Source of the DNA: Bacteroidales bacterium
Lineage (GTDB): Bacteria > Bacteroidota > Bacteroidia > Bacteroidales > VadinHA17
Direction of reading: 5' to 3'
NCBI GenBank assembly: GCA_021371855.1
Contig: JAJFVL010000029.1
Location: 237,892 to 301,891 of the forward strand
Length of the DNA: 64,000 bases
In this document: in pieces, positions 1 through 7,962 of the stretch
Position numbering within the stretch: position 1 is the stretch's first letter
Layout: each line of letters opens with the position of its first letter
Notes under the pieces: generated by a model
Told to the model about the DNA's origin: nothing
Databases searched by the model: none
What the model saw: only the letters and a program-made list of their open reading frames with translations
Translations under genes and position numbers: made by a program

Positions 1-1
1 T

Positions 2-205
2 AATGCACAGCAACAGCTACAGGATAAACAGGCCGAACTTTTTCAACCTGTTATGGCAAAAGTTGATAAAGCAATTAAGGAGGTAGGAAAAGAAAATGGA
101 TTCGTGTATGTTTTTGATGTTGCAAAAGGTGTACTTCTTTATTTTGATGAGACAAAAAGTACTAACATCATGCCTCTTGCAAAGGCAAAACTTGGTTTAA
201 AGTAA
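2..205 (+). CDS. OmpH/Skp family periplasmic chaperone, C-terminal fragment
   Basis: The window opens inside this gene; only the last 67 codons are present, read from base 2 to the TAA at 203-205. The fragment has a coiled-coil-like Q/K-rich start, then FVYVFDVAKG and a C-terminal half containing NIMPLAKAKLG, which is how Bacteroidota OmpH/Skp proteins usually end. Known members are periplasmic chaperones that hold unfolded outer-membrane proteins. A strong terminator follows at 226-257, so this is the last gene of its transcript. The assignment rests on a short fragment; a second, clearer OmpH-like protein lies at 21704. Confidence 0.75.
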   Translation, partial: NAQQQLQDKQAELFQPVMAKVDKAIKEVGKENGFVYVFDVAKGVLLYFDETKSTNIMPLAKAKLGLK

Positions 206-225
206 TTTAATTTATATCAGACCGG

Positions 226-257
226 TGACCATCCTTACGAAGGATGGTCATTTTTTT
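226..257 (+). terminator. Rho-independent terminator after the OmpH gene
   Basis: A perfect 11-bp stem (226-236 pairs with 240-250) closes a 3-nt loop and is followed at once by seven T residues (251-257). It separates the OmpH gene from murI, which starts 15 bases later. Confidence 0.92.
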
Positions 258-271
258 AATATGCCAATGCA

Positions 272-1072
272 ATGAAAAATCAACCAATCGGTATTTTTGA
301 TTCGGGTGTAGGAGGACTAACAGTTGCCCATGCTATCAAACAGATCCTGCCAGGAGAGAGTCTGATCTATTTTGGCGATACAGCTCACCTTCCTTATGGA
401 GATAAATCAGCTGAAGCAATAAAGTACTACTCACAGCGTATTACTGAATTCCTTCTCGACCACAATTCAAAGGTAGTCCTCGTTGCTTGTAACTCAGCAT
501 CTTCTTCTGCTTTCGACTTCCTTAAGAAAGAATTTGAAGGAAAAGCAATTCTTCTTGACGTCATAGATCCGGTTGTGGATTATCTGGGCACAAAGAACTA
601 TAGCAAAATTGGAGTTATTGGAACGAAGAGGACCATCAGTTCAGGAACTTATGAAAAAAAAATCCGGGAAAAGTCGCCATCGACTTCTGTTGTCTCAATG
701 GCAACACCACTTCTGGTCCCAATGATTGAGGAGGGATTTATTTTCGATGATATCAGTAATGCTATAATTCGCACTTATCTCACTAATGAATCACTTGCCG
801 GAATTCAGGCATTAATACTGGGCTGTACCCACTATCCTATAATCAGGAATCAGATAAGCAAAATATTCAATTTTAATGTTGATGTGCTTGATTCTGCAAG
901 GTTGGTATCGATGATCCTGAGAGATGCTTTGGAAAAAAAAGGCCTTCTGAACGATTCCGGAACTGTAAAAGACCAGTTTTTTATTTCCGACTATACACCT
1001 TATTTTGAAAAGATCGCCAGAATGTTTTTTGAAGGAGAAATAAACCTTAAGAAAGCTGATATCTGGAACTGA
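272..1072 (+). CDS. murI: Glutamate racemase
   Basis: Converts L-glutamate to D-glutamate for peptidoglycan stem peptides in the cytoplasm. The 266-residue length is normal. The signature GIFDSGVGGLTV is at residues 7-18, with D10 as the expected general base partner. The two catalytic cysteines are C73 (in VACNSAS, where most homologues have ACNTAS) and C185 (in LGCTHYP). The ATG at 272 is preceded closely by the upstream terminator, so the promoter must overlap or sit within the terminator spacer, or transcription reads through. In many Bacteroidetes murI follows ompH genes, as here. Confidence 0.95.
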   Translation: MKNQPIGIFDSGVGGLTVAHAIKQILPGESLIYFGDTAHLPYGDKSAEAIKYYSQRITEFLLDHNSKVVLVACNSASSSAFDFLKKEFEGKAILLDVIDPVVDYLGTKNYSKIGVIGTKRTISSGTYEKKIREKSPSTSVVSMATPLLVPMIEEGFIFDDISNAIIRTYLTNESLAGIQALILGCTHYPIIRNQISKIFNFNVDVLDSARLVSMILRDALEKKGLLNDSGTVKDQFFISDYTPYFEKIARMFFEGEINLKKADIWN

Positions 1073-1335
1073 AAAAATCGCAGATTAATCTTTTTCTGTT
1101 CACTTTACTTTAATAACTCTTCTTGGGATTCTCCTGATTCCAACCTGTCTCTTTTGCAGATTACATTACAAAATGTTTTTATTCAATCCACCCCCACCTT
1201 CCTTTTTATGCCCTTATTTTCTCCCCCTAAGTAGGGCAATGGATCCGGGGGCTATAATGGAATAATGGGTCTTGCGAATGATGTAAAAAATAAGAAGACT
1301 TTCAATGAAAAGGGAGTTAAGAGATAAACATGATC

Positions 1336-1361
1336 AAAATCATGCAGCATGATTTTTTTTT
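1336..1361 (+). terminator. Probable hairpin terminator upstream of korA
   Basis: AAAATCATG (1336-1344) pairs with CATGATTTT (1348-1356) across a CAG loop, followed by more T residues. Because the stem itself ends in A-T pairs with an A tract on the left, it could act in both directions. It would insulate the korAB promoter from murI transcription. Confidence 0.5.
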
Positions 1362-1388
1362 ATGCGAAATTTCAACCTTAAATTGATT

Positions 1389-1396
1389 TAATTTTG
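1389..1396 (+). promoter_or_regulatory. Bacteroidota -7 element for korAB
   Basis: TAATTTTG matches the Bacteroidota consensus TAnnTTTG and lies 62 bases before the korA ATG. I see no good TTTG/TTG -33 element at the usual distance of about 19-21 bases, so the call is tentative. Confidence 0.4.
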
Positions 1397-1458
1397 TAAA
1401 TTATAAGCAGTTAGTATCTGGTTTTTTATACTGTATTGAAAATAAATTCGAAGGGGCC

Positions 1459-3303
1459 ATGGGGAAAAGATCAAAGGTAATCGTAAGGGAAGAAGTGGTT
1501 ATCAGGTTTTCAGGTGACTCAGGTGATGGAATGCAGCTTACAGGTACATTGTTTTCTGACACTGCTGCCTTGTTTGGTAACGACTTATCGACATTTCCAG
1601 ACTATCCAGCTGAAATACGGGCACCACAGGGAACTGTCGGAGGGGTGTCAGGATTTCAGGTTCATGTGGGCCACTCAGAAATTTATACTCCGGGAGATTA
1701 TGCAGATGTTCTTGTTGCAATGAATCCCGCAGCTGTTAAAGCAAATGCCAAATGGATAAAACCAGGAGGTACAATAATTTTTGATAAAGACAACTTTACC
1801 GAAAAAAATATTGAAAAAGCCGGCTACGAAAAAGATCCTATTAGTGAGGAAAAGCTTGATCATTATAACATTATTGATGCACCCATATCATCGATGGTGA
1901 AAGAAGCCCTTAAAGATTTTGGTCTTGACCCGAAATCTGTTTTAAGGACAAAAAATATGTTTGCGCTGGGAATGGTTTACTGGCTCTTCAATCGTAAACT
2001 TGATTATACTGAGAAATACTTTGAAAAGAAGTTTCAGAAAAAGCCGCGTATGGCTGAAGCTAATAAGATTACTCTCAGGGCCGGATATTACTATGCCGAA
2101 ACAATTGAGGCGCTTAATCCCGTTTATAAAATACTACCTGCGGAGAATGCAAAAGGCACTTATCGGAATATCTGTGGTAATGTGGCGACAGCATGGGGTT
2201 TCATTGCTGCTGCTGAGAAGGCGGATCTGAAACTTTTTATAGGGTCGTACCCCATAACTCCTGCTTCAGGTATACTCGAAGAACTTGCTGCCCGCAAAGA
2301 TCTGGGTGTTATAAGTTTTCAGGCTGAGGATGAGATTGCAGGTATTTGTACCGCTCTTGGTGCAAGCTTTGCCGGGAATCTCGCGATTACATCTACATCA
2401 GGTCCTGGTCTTGCGCTTAAGTCGGAGGCTATTGGACTTGCAGTAATGACAGAGCTTCCCCTGGTAATTGTTGACGTGCAAAGAGCCGGCCCTTCAACCG
2501 GGCTGCCGACAAAAACCGAACAATCTGATCTCATGCAGGCCCTTTATGGGCGCAATGGAGAATGTCCTGTTGTTGTAATTGCGTCGAGTACCCCATCTGA
2601 CTGTTTTGATTTTGCGTTTGAAGCATCGAGGATAGCTTTAGAGCATATGACCCCTGTATTACTACTGTCCGACAGTTATCTGGCAAACGGCACTGAGCCA
2701 TGGAGGATTCCGGAAATGAAAGATCTTCCGGAAATAAATCCACCTTTTGCAGACAGGAATGATATTCCGTTTATGCCATATAAGCGTGATGATGAGAAGC
2801 TTGTACGATCGTGGGCAATACCCGGAATACCCGGACTGGAACACAGGATCGGGGGACTGGAAAAAACTGCCCGGGGGAAAGTGTCATATGAACCTGAAAA
2901 TCATGAGTTAATGGTCAGTTTAAGAGCAGAAAAGGTTCAGAAGATTGAAAATGAGATTCCGGATATTGTTGTTCATGGTTCTGATTCAGGTGATCTCCTT
3001 GTTGTGGGCTGGGGAGGATCGTATGGATATCTGATTACGGCAGTAAGAGAATTGCAGGCAGAGGGGTACAAGATCAGTTTCGTCAACTTCAACTATATCA
3101 ATCCGCTGCCGAAAAATGTCAAAGATGTTTTCAGAAAATTCAAAAAGATTGTTGTCTGCGAACTAAATCTTGGACAGTTTGCAAACTATCTGCGGATAAA
3201 ATATCCGGAGTTTATGTATGATCAGCTGAATAAGGTTCAGGGACATCCTTTTACAATAGACGAAATAAAAGAGAAATGTATTAAAATGCTGGAGGGTAAA
3301 TAA
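1459..3303 (+). CDS. korA: 2-oxoacid:acceptor (2-oxoglutarate:ferredoxin) oxidoreductase, fused gamma-alpha subunit
   Basis: With KorB it carries out CoA-dependent oxidative decarboxylation of a 2-oxoacid (usually 2-oxoglutarate) with reduction of ferredoxin, or the reverse carboxylation. The 614-residue protein shows the gamma domain first (about 10-200; FSGDSGDGMQ near the start, then FPDYPAEIRAPQGT) and the alpha domain next (about 240-610; GSYPITPAS, TSGPGLALKSE, VQRAGPSTGLPTKTEQ). This fused layout is typical of the two-subunit KorAB enzymes of Bacteroidetes. The ATG at 1459 fits the family start. The gene is one base upstream of korB. The substrate could also be pyruvate or a branched-chain oxoacid; sequence alone does not decide. 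Confidence 0.92.
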   Translation: MGKRSKVIVREEVVIRFSGDSGDGMQLTGTLFSDTAALFGNDLSTFPDYPAEIRAPQGTVGGVSGFQVHVGHSEIYTPGDYADVLVAMNPAAVKANAKWIKPGGTIIFDKDNFTEKNIEKAGYEKDPISEEKLDHYNIIDAPISSMVKEALKDFGLDPKSVLRTKNMFALGMVYWLFNRKLDYTEKYFEKKFQKKPRMAEANKITLRAGYYYAETIEALNPVYKILPAENAKGTYRNICGNVATAWGFIAAAEKADLKLFIGSYPITPASGILEELAARKDLGVISFQAEDEIAGICTALGASFAGNLAITSTSGPGLALKSEAIGLAVMTELPLVIVDVQRAGPSTGLPTKTEQSDLMQALYGRNGECPVVVIASSTPSDCFDFAFEASRIALEHMTPVLLLSDSYLANGTEPWRIPEMKDLPEINPPFADRNDIPFMPYKRDDEKLVRSWAIPGIPGLEHRIGGLEKTARGKVSYEPENHELMVSLRAEKVQKIENEIPDIVVHGSDSGDLLVVGWGGSYGYLITAVRELQAEGYKISFVNFNYINPLPKNVKDVFRKFKKIVVCELNLGQFANYLRIKYPEFMYDQLNKVQGHPFTIDEIKEKCIKMLEGK

Positions 3304-3304
3304 A

Positions 3305-4327
3305 ATGAGCGAAGCAACGGCAAATAAATATTCTCCGAAAGATTTCAAAAGTGATCAGGAAATAAGGTGGTGCCCCGGTTGCGGCAACCATGCAATTATA
3401 AATGCTGTACAGAAAGCCCTTGCAGAGCTGGGAATACCGAAAGAGAAAGTCGCATTCATCTCCGGAATAGGTTGCTCTTCAAGGTTCCCATATTATATGG
3501 CTACTTATGGCTTTCACGGCATTCACGGTCGTGCAACTGTAATCGCCACGGGTGTAAAAATTGCCAATCCAGAACTTTCCGTATGGCAGATTACCGGCGA
3601 TGGCGATGCTCTTGCAATTGGTGGTAATCATTTCATACATATAGTCCGCAGGAATGTCGATATCAATATCATATTATTTAACAATGAGATATATGGACTC
3701 ACGAAAGGTCAGTATTCTCCAACTTCAAAAAAAGGAATAGTCACAAAAACTTCCCCATTCGGTTCAATTGAAGAGCCCTTTTCAGTTGGTGAACTTGTGA
3801 TTGGAGCAAAAGGTAAATTTTTTGCCCGTACTATCGATGCAAATGTTACCCTTTCGACTCAGATCTATATTGAAGCAACAAAACATAAAGGTACCTCTGT
3901 TATTGAGGTTCTCCAGAATTGTGTCATTTTCAATGATGGTGTTCACGACACAATTGCCACAAAAGATGTAAGAGATGACCGTACACTGATCCTTAAGCAT
4001 GGTCAGCCAATGATATTTGGAAAAGATAACGACAAAGGTCTTGTCCTTGAAGGATTGAAACTCAAGGTTGTCAAACTTGGCGAAAATGGCTATTCAGAAA
4101 AAGAGATACTGGTTCATGATGCATATGAAGCAAATCCTGGCATCCATTATATGCTTGCAAATATGAGATATCCTGAATATCCCGTAGCTCTGGGAATTAT
4201 CAGATCAGTAGACGGACCTACATATGAAGAATCAGTGGCGGAACAGATCAGATCGGTACAAAAGAAGGCAACCATAAAGTGCATGGATGATCTGCTGAAT
4301 AACGGATCTACCTGGAAAGTGGAATAA
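3305..4327 (+). CDS. korB: 2-oxoacid:ferredoxin oxidoreductase, beta (TPP and iron-sulfur) subunit
   Basis: Binds thiamine diphosphate and one 4Fe-4S cluster and forms the active enzyme with KorA. The protein is 340 residues long. The expected cluster cysteines are C23 and C26 (WCPGCGNH), C57 (GIGCSS) and a later one in LQNCVIF. The TPP motif is ITGDGDALAIGG followed by NN in ILFNNEIYGLT. Spacing to korA is a single base, so the two are co-translated. No separate ferredoxin-like delta subunit is encoded nearby, consistent with the KorAB type. Confidence 0.93.
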   Translation: MSEATANKYSPKDFKSDQEIRWCPGCGNHAIINAVQKALAELGIPKEKVAFISGIGCSSRFPYYMATYGFHGIHGRATVIATGVKIANPELSVWQITGDGDALAIGGNHFIHIVRRNVDINIILFNNEIYGLTKGQYSPTSKKGIVTKTSPFGSIEEPFSVGELVIGAKGKFFARTIDANVTLSTQIYIEATKHKGTSVIEVLQNCVIFNDGVHDTIATKDVRDDRTLILKHGQPMIFGKDNDKGLVLEGLKLKVVKLGENGYSEKEILVHDAYEANPGIHYMLANMRYPEYPVALGIIRSVDGPTYEESVAEQIRSVQKKATIKCMDDLLNNGSTWKVE

Positions 4328-4438
4328 GCAGAAGCTTACTTAACCTATTTTTTTATCACGCTGCCGGGATTCTCAAATTTATTCCGGCAGTGTTGTACAT
4401 ATTGGTAGATTCGTGTATCATCAAATGGCGGGTTGAGT

Positions 4439-4446
4439 TAATTTTG
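4439..4446 (+). promoter_or_regulatory. Possible -7 element for the receiver/ATP-grasp operon
   Basis: TAATTTTG (consensus TAnnTTTG) lies 61 bases before the ATG at 4507. No clear -33 element is seen at the normal spacing. Confidence 0.35.
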
Positions 4447-4506
4447 TATCTCATTATCTGAAACTATTTTACTAATTTTAAAAGTTGATACGAACGATGT
4501 TCCTCT

Positions 4507-7500
4507 ATGGATGATTTGAATCATAATAATCATGAGTATAACCGCTTGCTCCACGATCAGCAGGAGAGGCTGAAGGAGTTAGCATGTATCAACCACACTA
4601 CCTCTATCCTGGAAGAGGGGAAACCCATTGAAGAATCACTTCAGCAGATTGCGCTTCTTTTGCCAGCTGCATGGCAATATCCTGAATATACTGTGGCTCG
4701 TATCAAATTTATGGGAAAAGAATTTGAGTCGATCGGTTTCATGGAAACAAACTGGAAAATGACTCATAAATTTATTACGATCGATGGAAAAAAAGGATCA
4801 ATTGAGGTTTTTTACACTGCCGAATTTAAAACGGAAGATGAAGGTCCATTCCTTAAAGAGGAAAGGAATCTTATCCGGAATATAGGAAGCCTGTTAACCG
4901 GTTATATTAATAGCTATACAGCCAGAGATGTTTTGGGACCAACCCAGAATTTTCAAATCGAGGTTGACGATGTAAAAGATGCTTCAAGCAGGAAATTACT
5001 TCAGAAGTTTCTTGAACGATACAACGCTGAAAGGGATGTTTTTCACGATCTTATGCCCTTTAAAGTTAAAGAGATACTTCTTGTTGCCAATCTATACGAT
5101 GCCTATTCGATTGAGAGGGAAGGCCGGTTCTCGGACCATATTTTGGGTGAGTACAATCAGATGAACCTTACATCAATCCCGAGGATCACCGGTGTTTCCG
5201 GTGAAGAAGAGGCTTTAAGCCATCTGAAAACACGACATTATGATATGATAATTATTATGATTGGCGTGGATAAAGAAAGCCCGATGTTGCTTTGTAAAAA
5301 AATCAAGGATAAATATCCGTATCTGCCTGTATACCTTCTTCTTAGCAGCCCTGCCGAAGTGCCATTTGTAAAAGCGCAGAAATCTCTGGGTATTCCTTTC
5401 GATAATTATTTTGTATGGACGGGTGAATCGAAGGTGTTTTTTGCAATGGTAAACCTTCTCGAAGACAGGGTAAATGTTGAAAATGATACAAAAAAGGGAT
5501 TAACAAGGGTTATTTTGATAGTTGAAGATTCTGCAGAGTATTATTCAAGCTATCTTCCGATGCTCTACACTCTTGTATTGGAACAAACCAGGAATCTGAT
5601 AGAAGATGTTTCGACTGATGAATTGTATAAAGTACTGAAGCTGAGAGCAAGGTCTAAAATCCTGCTTGCCACAAATTATGAAGATTCGATTACTATATAT
5701 AATAAGTATAAGGACAGCCTGTTATGTGTCATTTCCGACATGAGATTTTCGAAAAATGGTGTTATGAACGATACGGCAGGATTTGATCTCCTTAAGTATG
5801 TCAAAACAGATTTTCCAAACCTTCCTACGCTCCTTCAATCATCCGACCCTGAAAATGCAAGATATGCACACTCACTGAAATCAATTTTTATTAATAAGAA
5901 CTCTGAAAACCTTTTGCAGGATTTAAAGTCGTTTATCAATTATTATCTTGGCTTCGGCCACTTTGTATACAGGGATACTAACGGCCGCCAGATTGCAGTT
6001 GCAAAATCGATGAAGGAGTTCGAAACATACCTCCAGACTATTCCCGAAGATTCTCTTTTTTATCATGCAATGAAAAATCATTTTTCACTCTGGTTAATGG
6101 CAAGAGGAGAAGTGAAAATTGCCAAAAAGATAAATCCGATGAAGGTATCTGATTTCGACAGTCTTAAAGATCTCAGAGTATTTCTTGTCGATATTATCCA
6201 CAAGCGACGCCTTGAAATGAATAAAGGAAGGGTGATTAACTTTGAAGAATCGGCTGTAATTGATGAGACTAATGTCATAAGTCTTACGGGAGGTTCTCTG
6301 GGAGGAAAAGGACGTGGATTGGCTTTTGTAAATACCCTTATTTATAGTTTTGAACTTGGCCGTCTTTTACATGGTATAAATATCAAAATGCCGATAACTG
6401 CTATTATAGGCACAGATGAATTTGATATGTTCATGGAGCGGAACCATTTGTGGGACAAGGTAACAAGAGAGAAAGATTTCAATATAATTCAGAAATTATT
6501 TCTTCAGGGAAGCCTGAGTTTTACCCTCGAAAAAGAATTAAGGTTTTTTATCCGCCACCTTTTTAAACCACTGGCTGTAAGGTCTTCGAGTTTGTTTGAA
6601 GATTCGATTTGTCAACCATTTTCAGGCATTTTCGGGACCTATCTTCTTCCAAATAATGATCCTGATCCTGAAGTAAGGCTGAAACAGTTATCTGAAGCTA
6701 TTAAACTTGTTTTTTCTTCAATTTATTCAAAAAATTCCCGCACCTATTTCGAGGCTATTAACTACAAAATCGAACAGGAAAAGATGGCCATTGTAATACA
6801 GGAGGTTGTCGGGAACAGATTTGAAGATACGTTTTATCCGCATATCAGCGGGACCGCCCAGTCATTCAATTTTTACCCGATAGCACATATGACGCCACAG
6901 GATGGATTTGCAGTGATTGCAGTTGGTCTTGGGCAGTATGTTGTCGAAGGAGAAAGGGCATTTGGATTCTCACCGGCTTACCCATCGATTGATATCATCT
7001 CTCAGAATGACCTTTATAAGAACTCCCAGGTTCGTTTTTATGCTGTCGATATGGCAAAAAAAGAGCTTAATCTTCTTGAAGGGGAAACTGCCGGACTTGT
7101 CAATCTTGATATAAGTGATGCCGAACGGCATGGTACTATAAAACATTCTGCTTCAGTATTAAACGTCAACAATGATACAATAATTCCCGGTTTGGATATC
7201 CCTGGTCCCCGTGTAATTAATTTTGCAGATATCCTGAAATATGATTACATGCCACTGGCATCAACTCTCAAAGTTGTGCTGGGCATAATTAGTGAAGCGT
7301 TTGGAACTCCGGTTGAGATAGAGTTTGCTGTAGACCTTACAAAGGATGATGCCGGAAATACTTCCTTTTATCTTCTGCAAATAAAACCACTTGTTGGAAG
7401 TGGTGCAGGTTATTCAATTGATCCGGAAAAGATTTGTATAAATGACCTGGTACTCTTATCAAATAAAAGCATGGGGAACGGAGTTATTAATGATATAACT

Positions 7501-7947
7501 GATCTTATATATCTGGAACCGGACAAATTTAATAACATGCTTACCAACGATATGGCAGGCGAAATTGAAATGATTAACGGGAAGATGATCATGGAAAACC
7601 GTAAATATGTCCTTCTGGGGCCCGGAAGGTGGGGAACAAAAGACAGATTTCTCGGTATCCCTGTGGTATGGCCGCAAATTTCGAACGCTAAAGTTATTGT
7701 GGAAATCAGCTTGCCTGATTTCCACATAGATGCATCACTTGGCTCTCATTTCTTTCATAATGTCACTTCTATGAATATCGGTTATTTTTCAGTCGACATG
7801 GCTATGCGCAATGATACAATTAATTGGGAAAAAATAGAAAGTCAAAAGGTTATAGAAAAGGGAAAATTCTTCCGTCATATAAGGTTTGATAAACCTCTGC
7901 TGATACTCATGGATGGTAAGAAAGGGATGGCTGCAATATCTGTATAA
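4507..7947 (+). CDS. GAF and receiver-domain protein with PPDK-type ATP-grasp domain (paralogue 1)
   Basis: Function unknown. Domains visible in the 1146 residues: a GAF-like region (about 15-150), a receiver-like domain (about 185-325) whose phosphoacceptor site is replaced (DMIIIMIG), a second receiver-like domain (about 335-480) that keeps the acidic pair (VEDS) and a phosphoacceptor-type aspartate D411 (VISDMRF), a linker, then a pyruvate phosphate dikinase N-terminal (ATP-grasp) domain from about 615 (GGSLGGKGRG, RSSS from R692, MAIVIQEVVG, LLQIKPL). The domain ends with a C-terminal region carrying LLGPGRWG (G1038-G1043) and SLGSHFFHN. The swivelling phospho-histidine domain and the PEP/pyruvate barrel of PEP synthase and PPDK are absent, so it cannot perform the full PPDK reaction alone. 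The paralogue begins 15 bases downstream. Often auto-annotated as PEP synthase; I would not use that name. Confidence 0.8.
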   Translation: MDDLNHNNHEYNRLLHDQQERLKELACINHTTSILEEGKPIEESLQQIALLLPAAWQYPEYTVARIKFMGKEFESIGFMETNWKMTHKFITIDGKKGSIEVFYTAEFKTEDEGPFLKEERNLIRNIGSLLTGYINSYTARDVLGPTQNFQIEVDDVKDASSRKLLQKFLERYNAERDVFHDLMPFKVKEILLVANLYDAYSIEREGRFSDHILGEYNQMNLTSIPRITGVSGEEEALSHLKTRHYDMIIIMIGVDKESPMLLCKKIKDKYPYLPVYLLLSSPAEVPFVKAQKSLGIPFDNYFVWTGESKVFFAMVNLLEDRVNVENDTKKGLTRVILIVEDSAEYYSSYLPMLYTLVLEQTRNLIEDVSTDELYKVLKLRARSKILLATNYEDSITIYNKYKDSLLCVISDMRFSKNGVMNDTAGFDLLKYVKTDFPNLPTLLQSSDPENARYAHSLKSIFINKNSENLLQDLKSFINYYLGFGHFVYRDTNGRQIAVAKSMKEFETYLQTIPEDSLFYHAMKNHFSLWLMARGEVKIAKKINPMKVSDFDSLKDLRVFLVDIIHKRRLEMNKGRVINFEESAVIDETNVISLTGGSLGGKGRGLAFVNTLIYSFELGRLLHGINIKMPITAIIGTDEFDMFMERNHLWDKVTREKDFNIIQKLFLQGSLSFTLEKELRFFIRHLFKPLAVRSSSLFEDSICQPFSGIFGTYLLPNNDPDPEVRLKQLSEAIKLVFSSIYSKNSRTYFEAINYKIEQEKMAIVIQEVVGNRFEDTFYPHISGTAQSFNFYPIAHMTPQDGFAVIAVGLGQYVVEGERAFGFSPAYPSIDIISQNDLYKNSQVRFYAVDMAKKELNLLEGETAGLVNLDISDAERHGTIKHSASVLNVNNDTIIPGLDIPGPRVINFADILKYDYMPLASTLKVVLGIISEAFGTPVEIEFAVDLTKDDAGNTSFYLLQIKPLVGSGAGYSIDPEKICINDLVLLSNKSMGNGVINDITDLIYLEPDKFNNMLTNDMAGEIEMINGKMIMENRKYVLLGPGRWGTKDRFLGIPVVWPQISNAKVIVEISLPDFHIDASLGSHFFHNVTSMNIGYFSVDMAMRNDTINWEKIESQKVIEKGKFFRHIRFDKPLLILMDGKKGMAAISV

Positions 7948-7962
7948 AGAAAAAATAGGAAT

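Larger units (their letters stand above)
1073..1458. other. 386-base intergenic region between murI and korA
   Basis: No convincing gene is present. The useful content is a hairpin followed by T residues (1336-1361) and a TAnnTTTG promoter element at 1389-1396. The rest is AT-rich with pyrimidine-rich tracts around 1090-1215. Confidence 0.6.

Noticed and set aside
4359..4390. GC-rich hairpin after korB (CTGCCGG pairs with CCGGCAG)
   Set aside because: No T tract follows on either strand, so I do not call it an intrinsic terminator, though it may protect the korAB message end.
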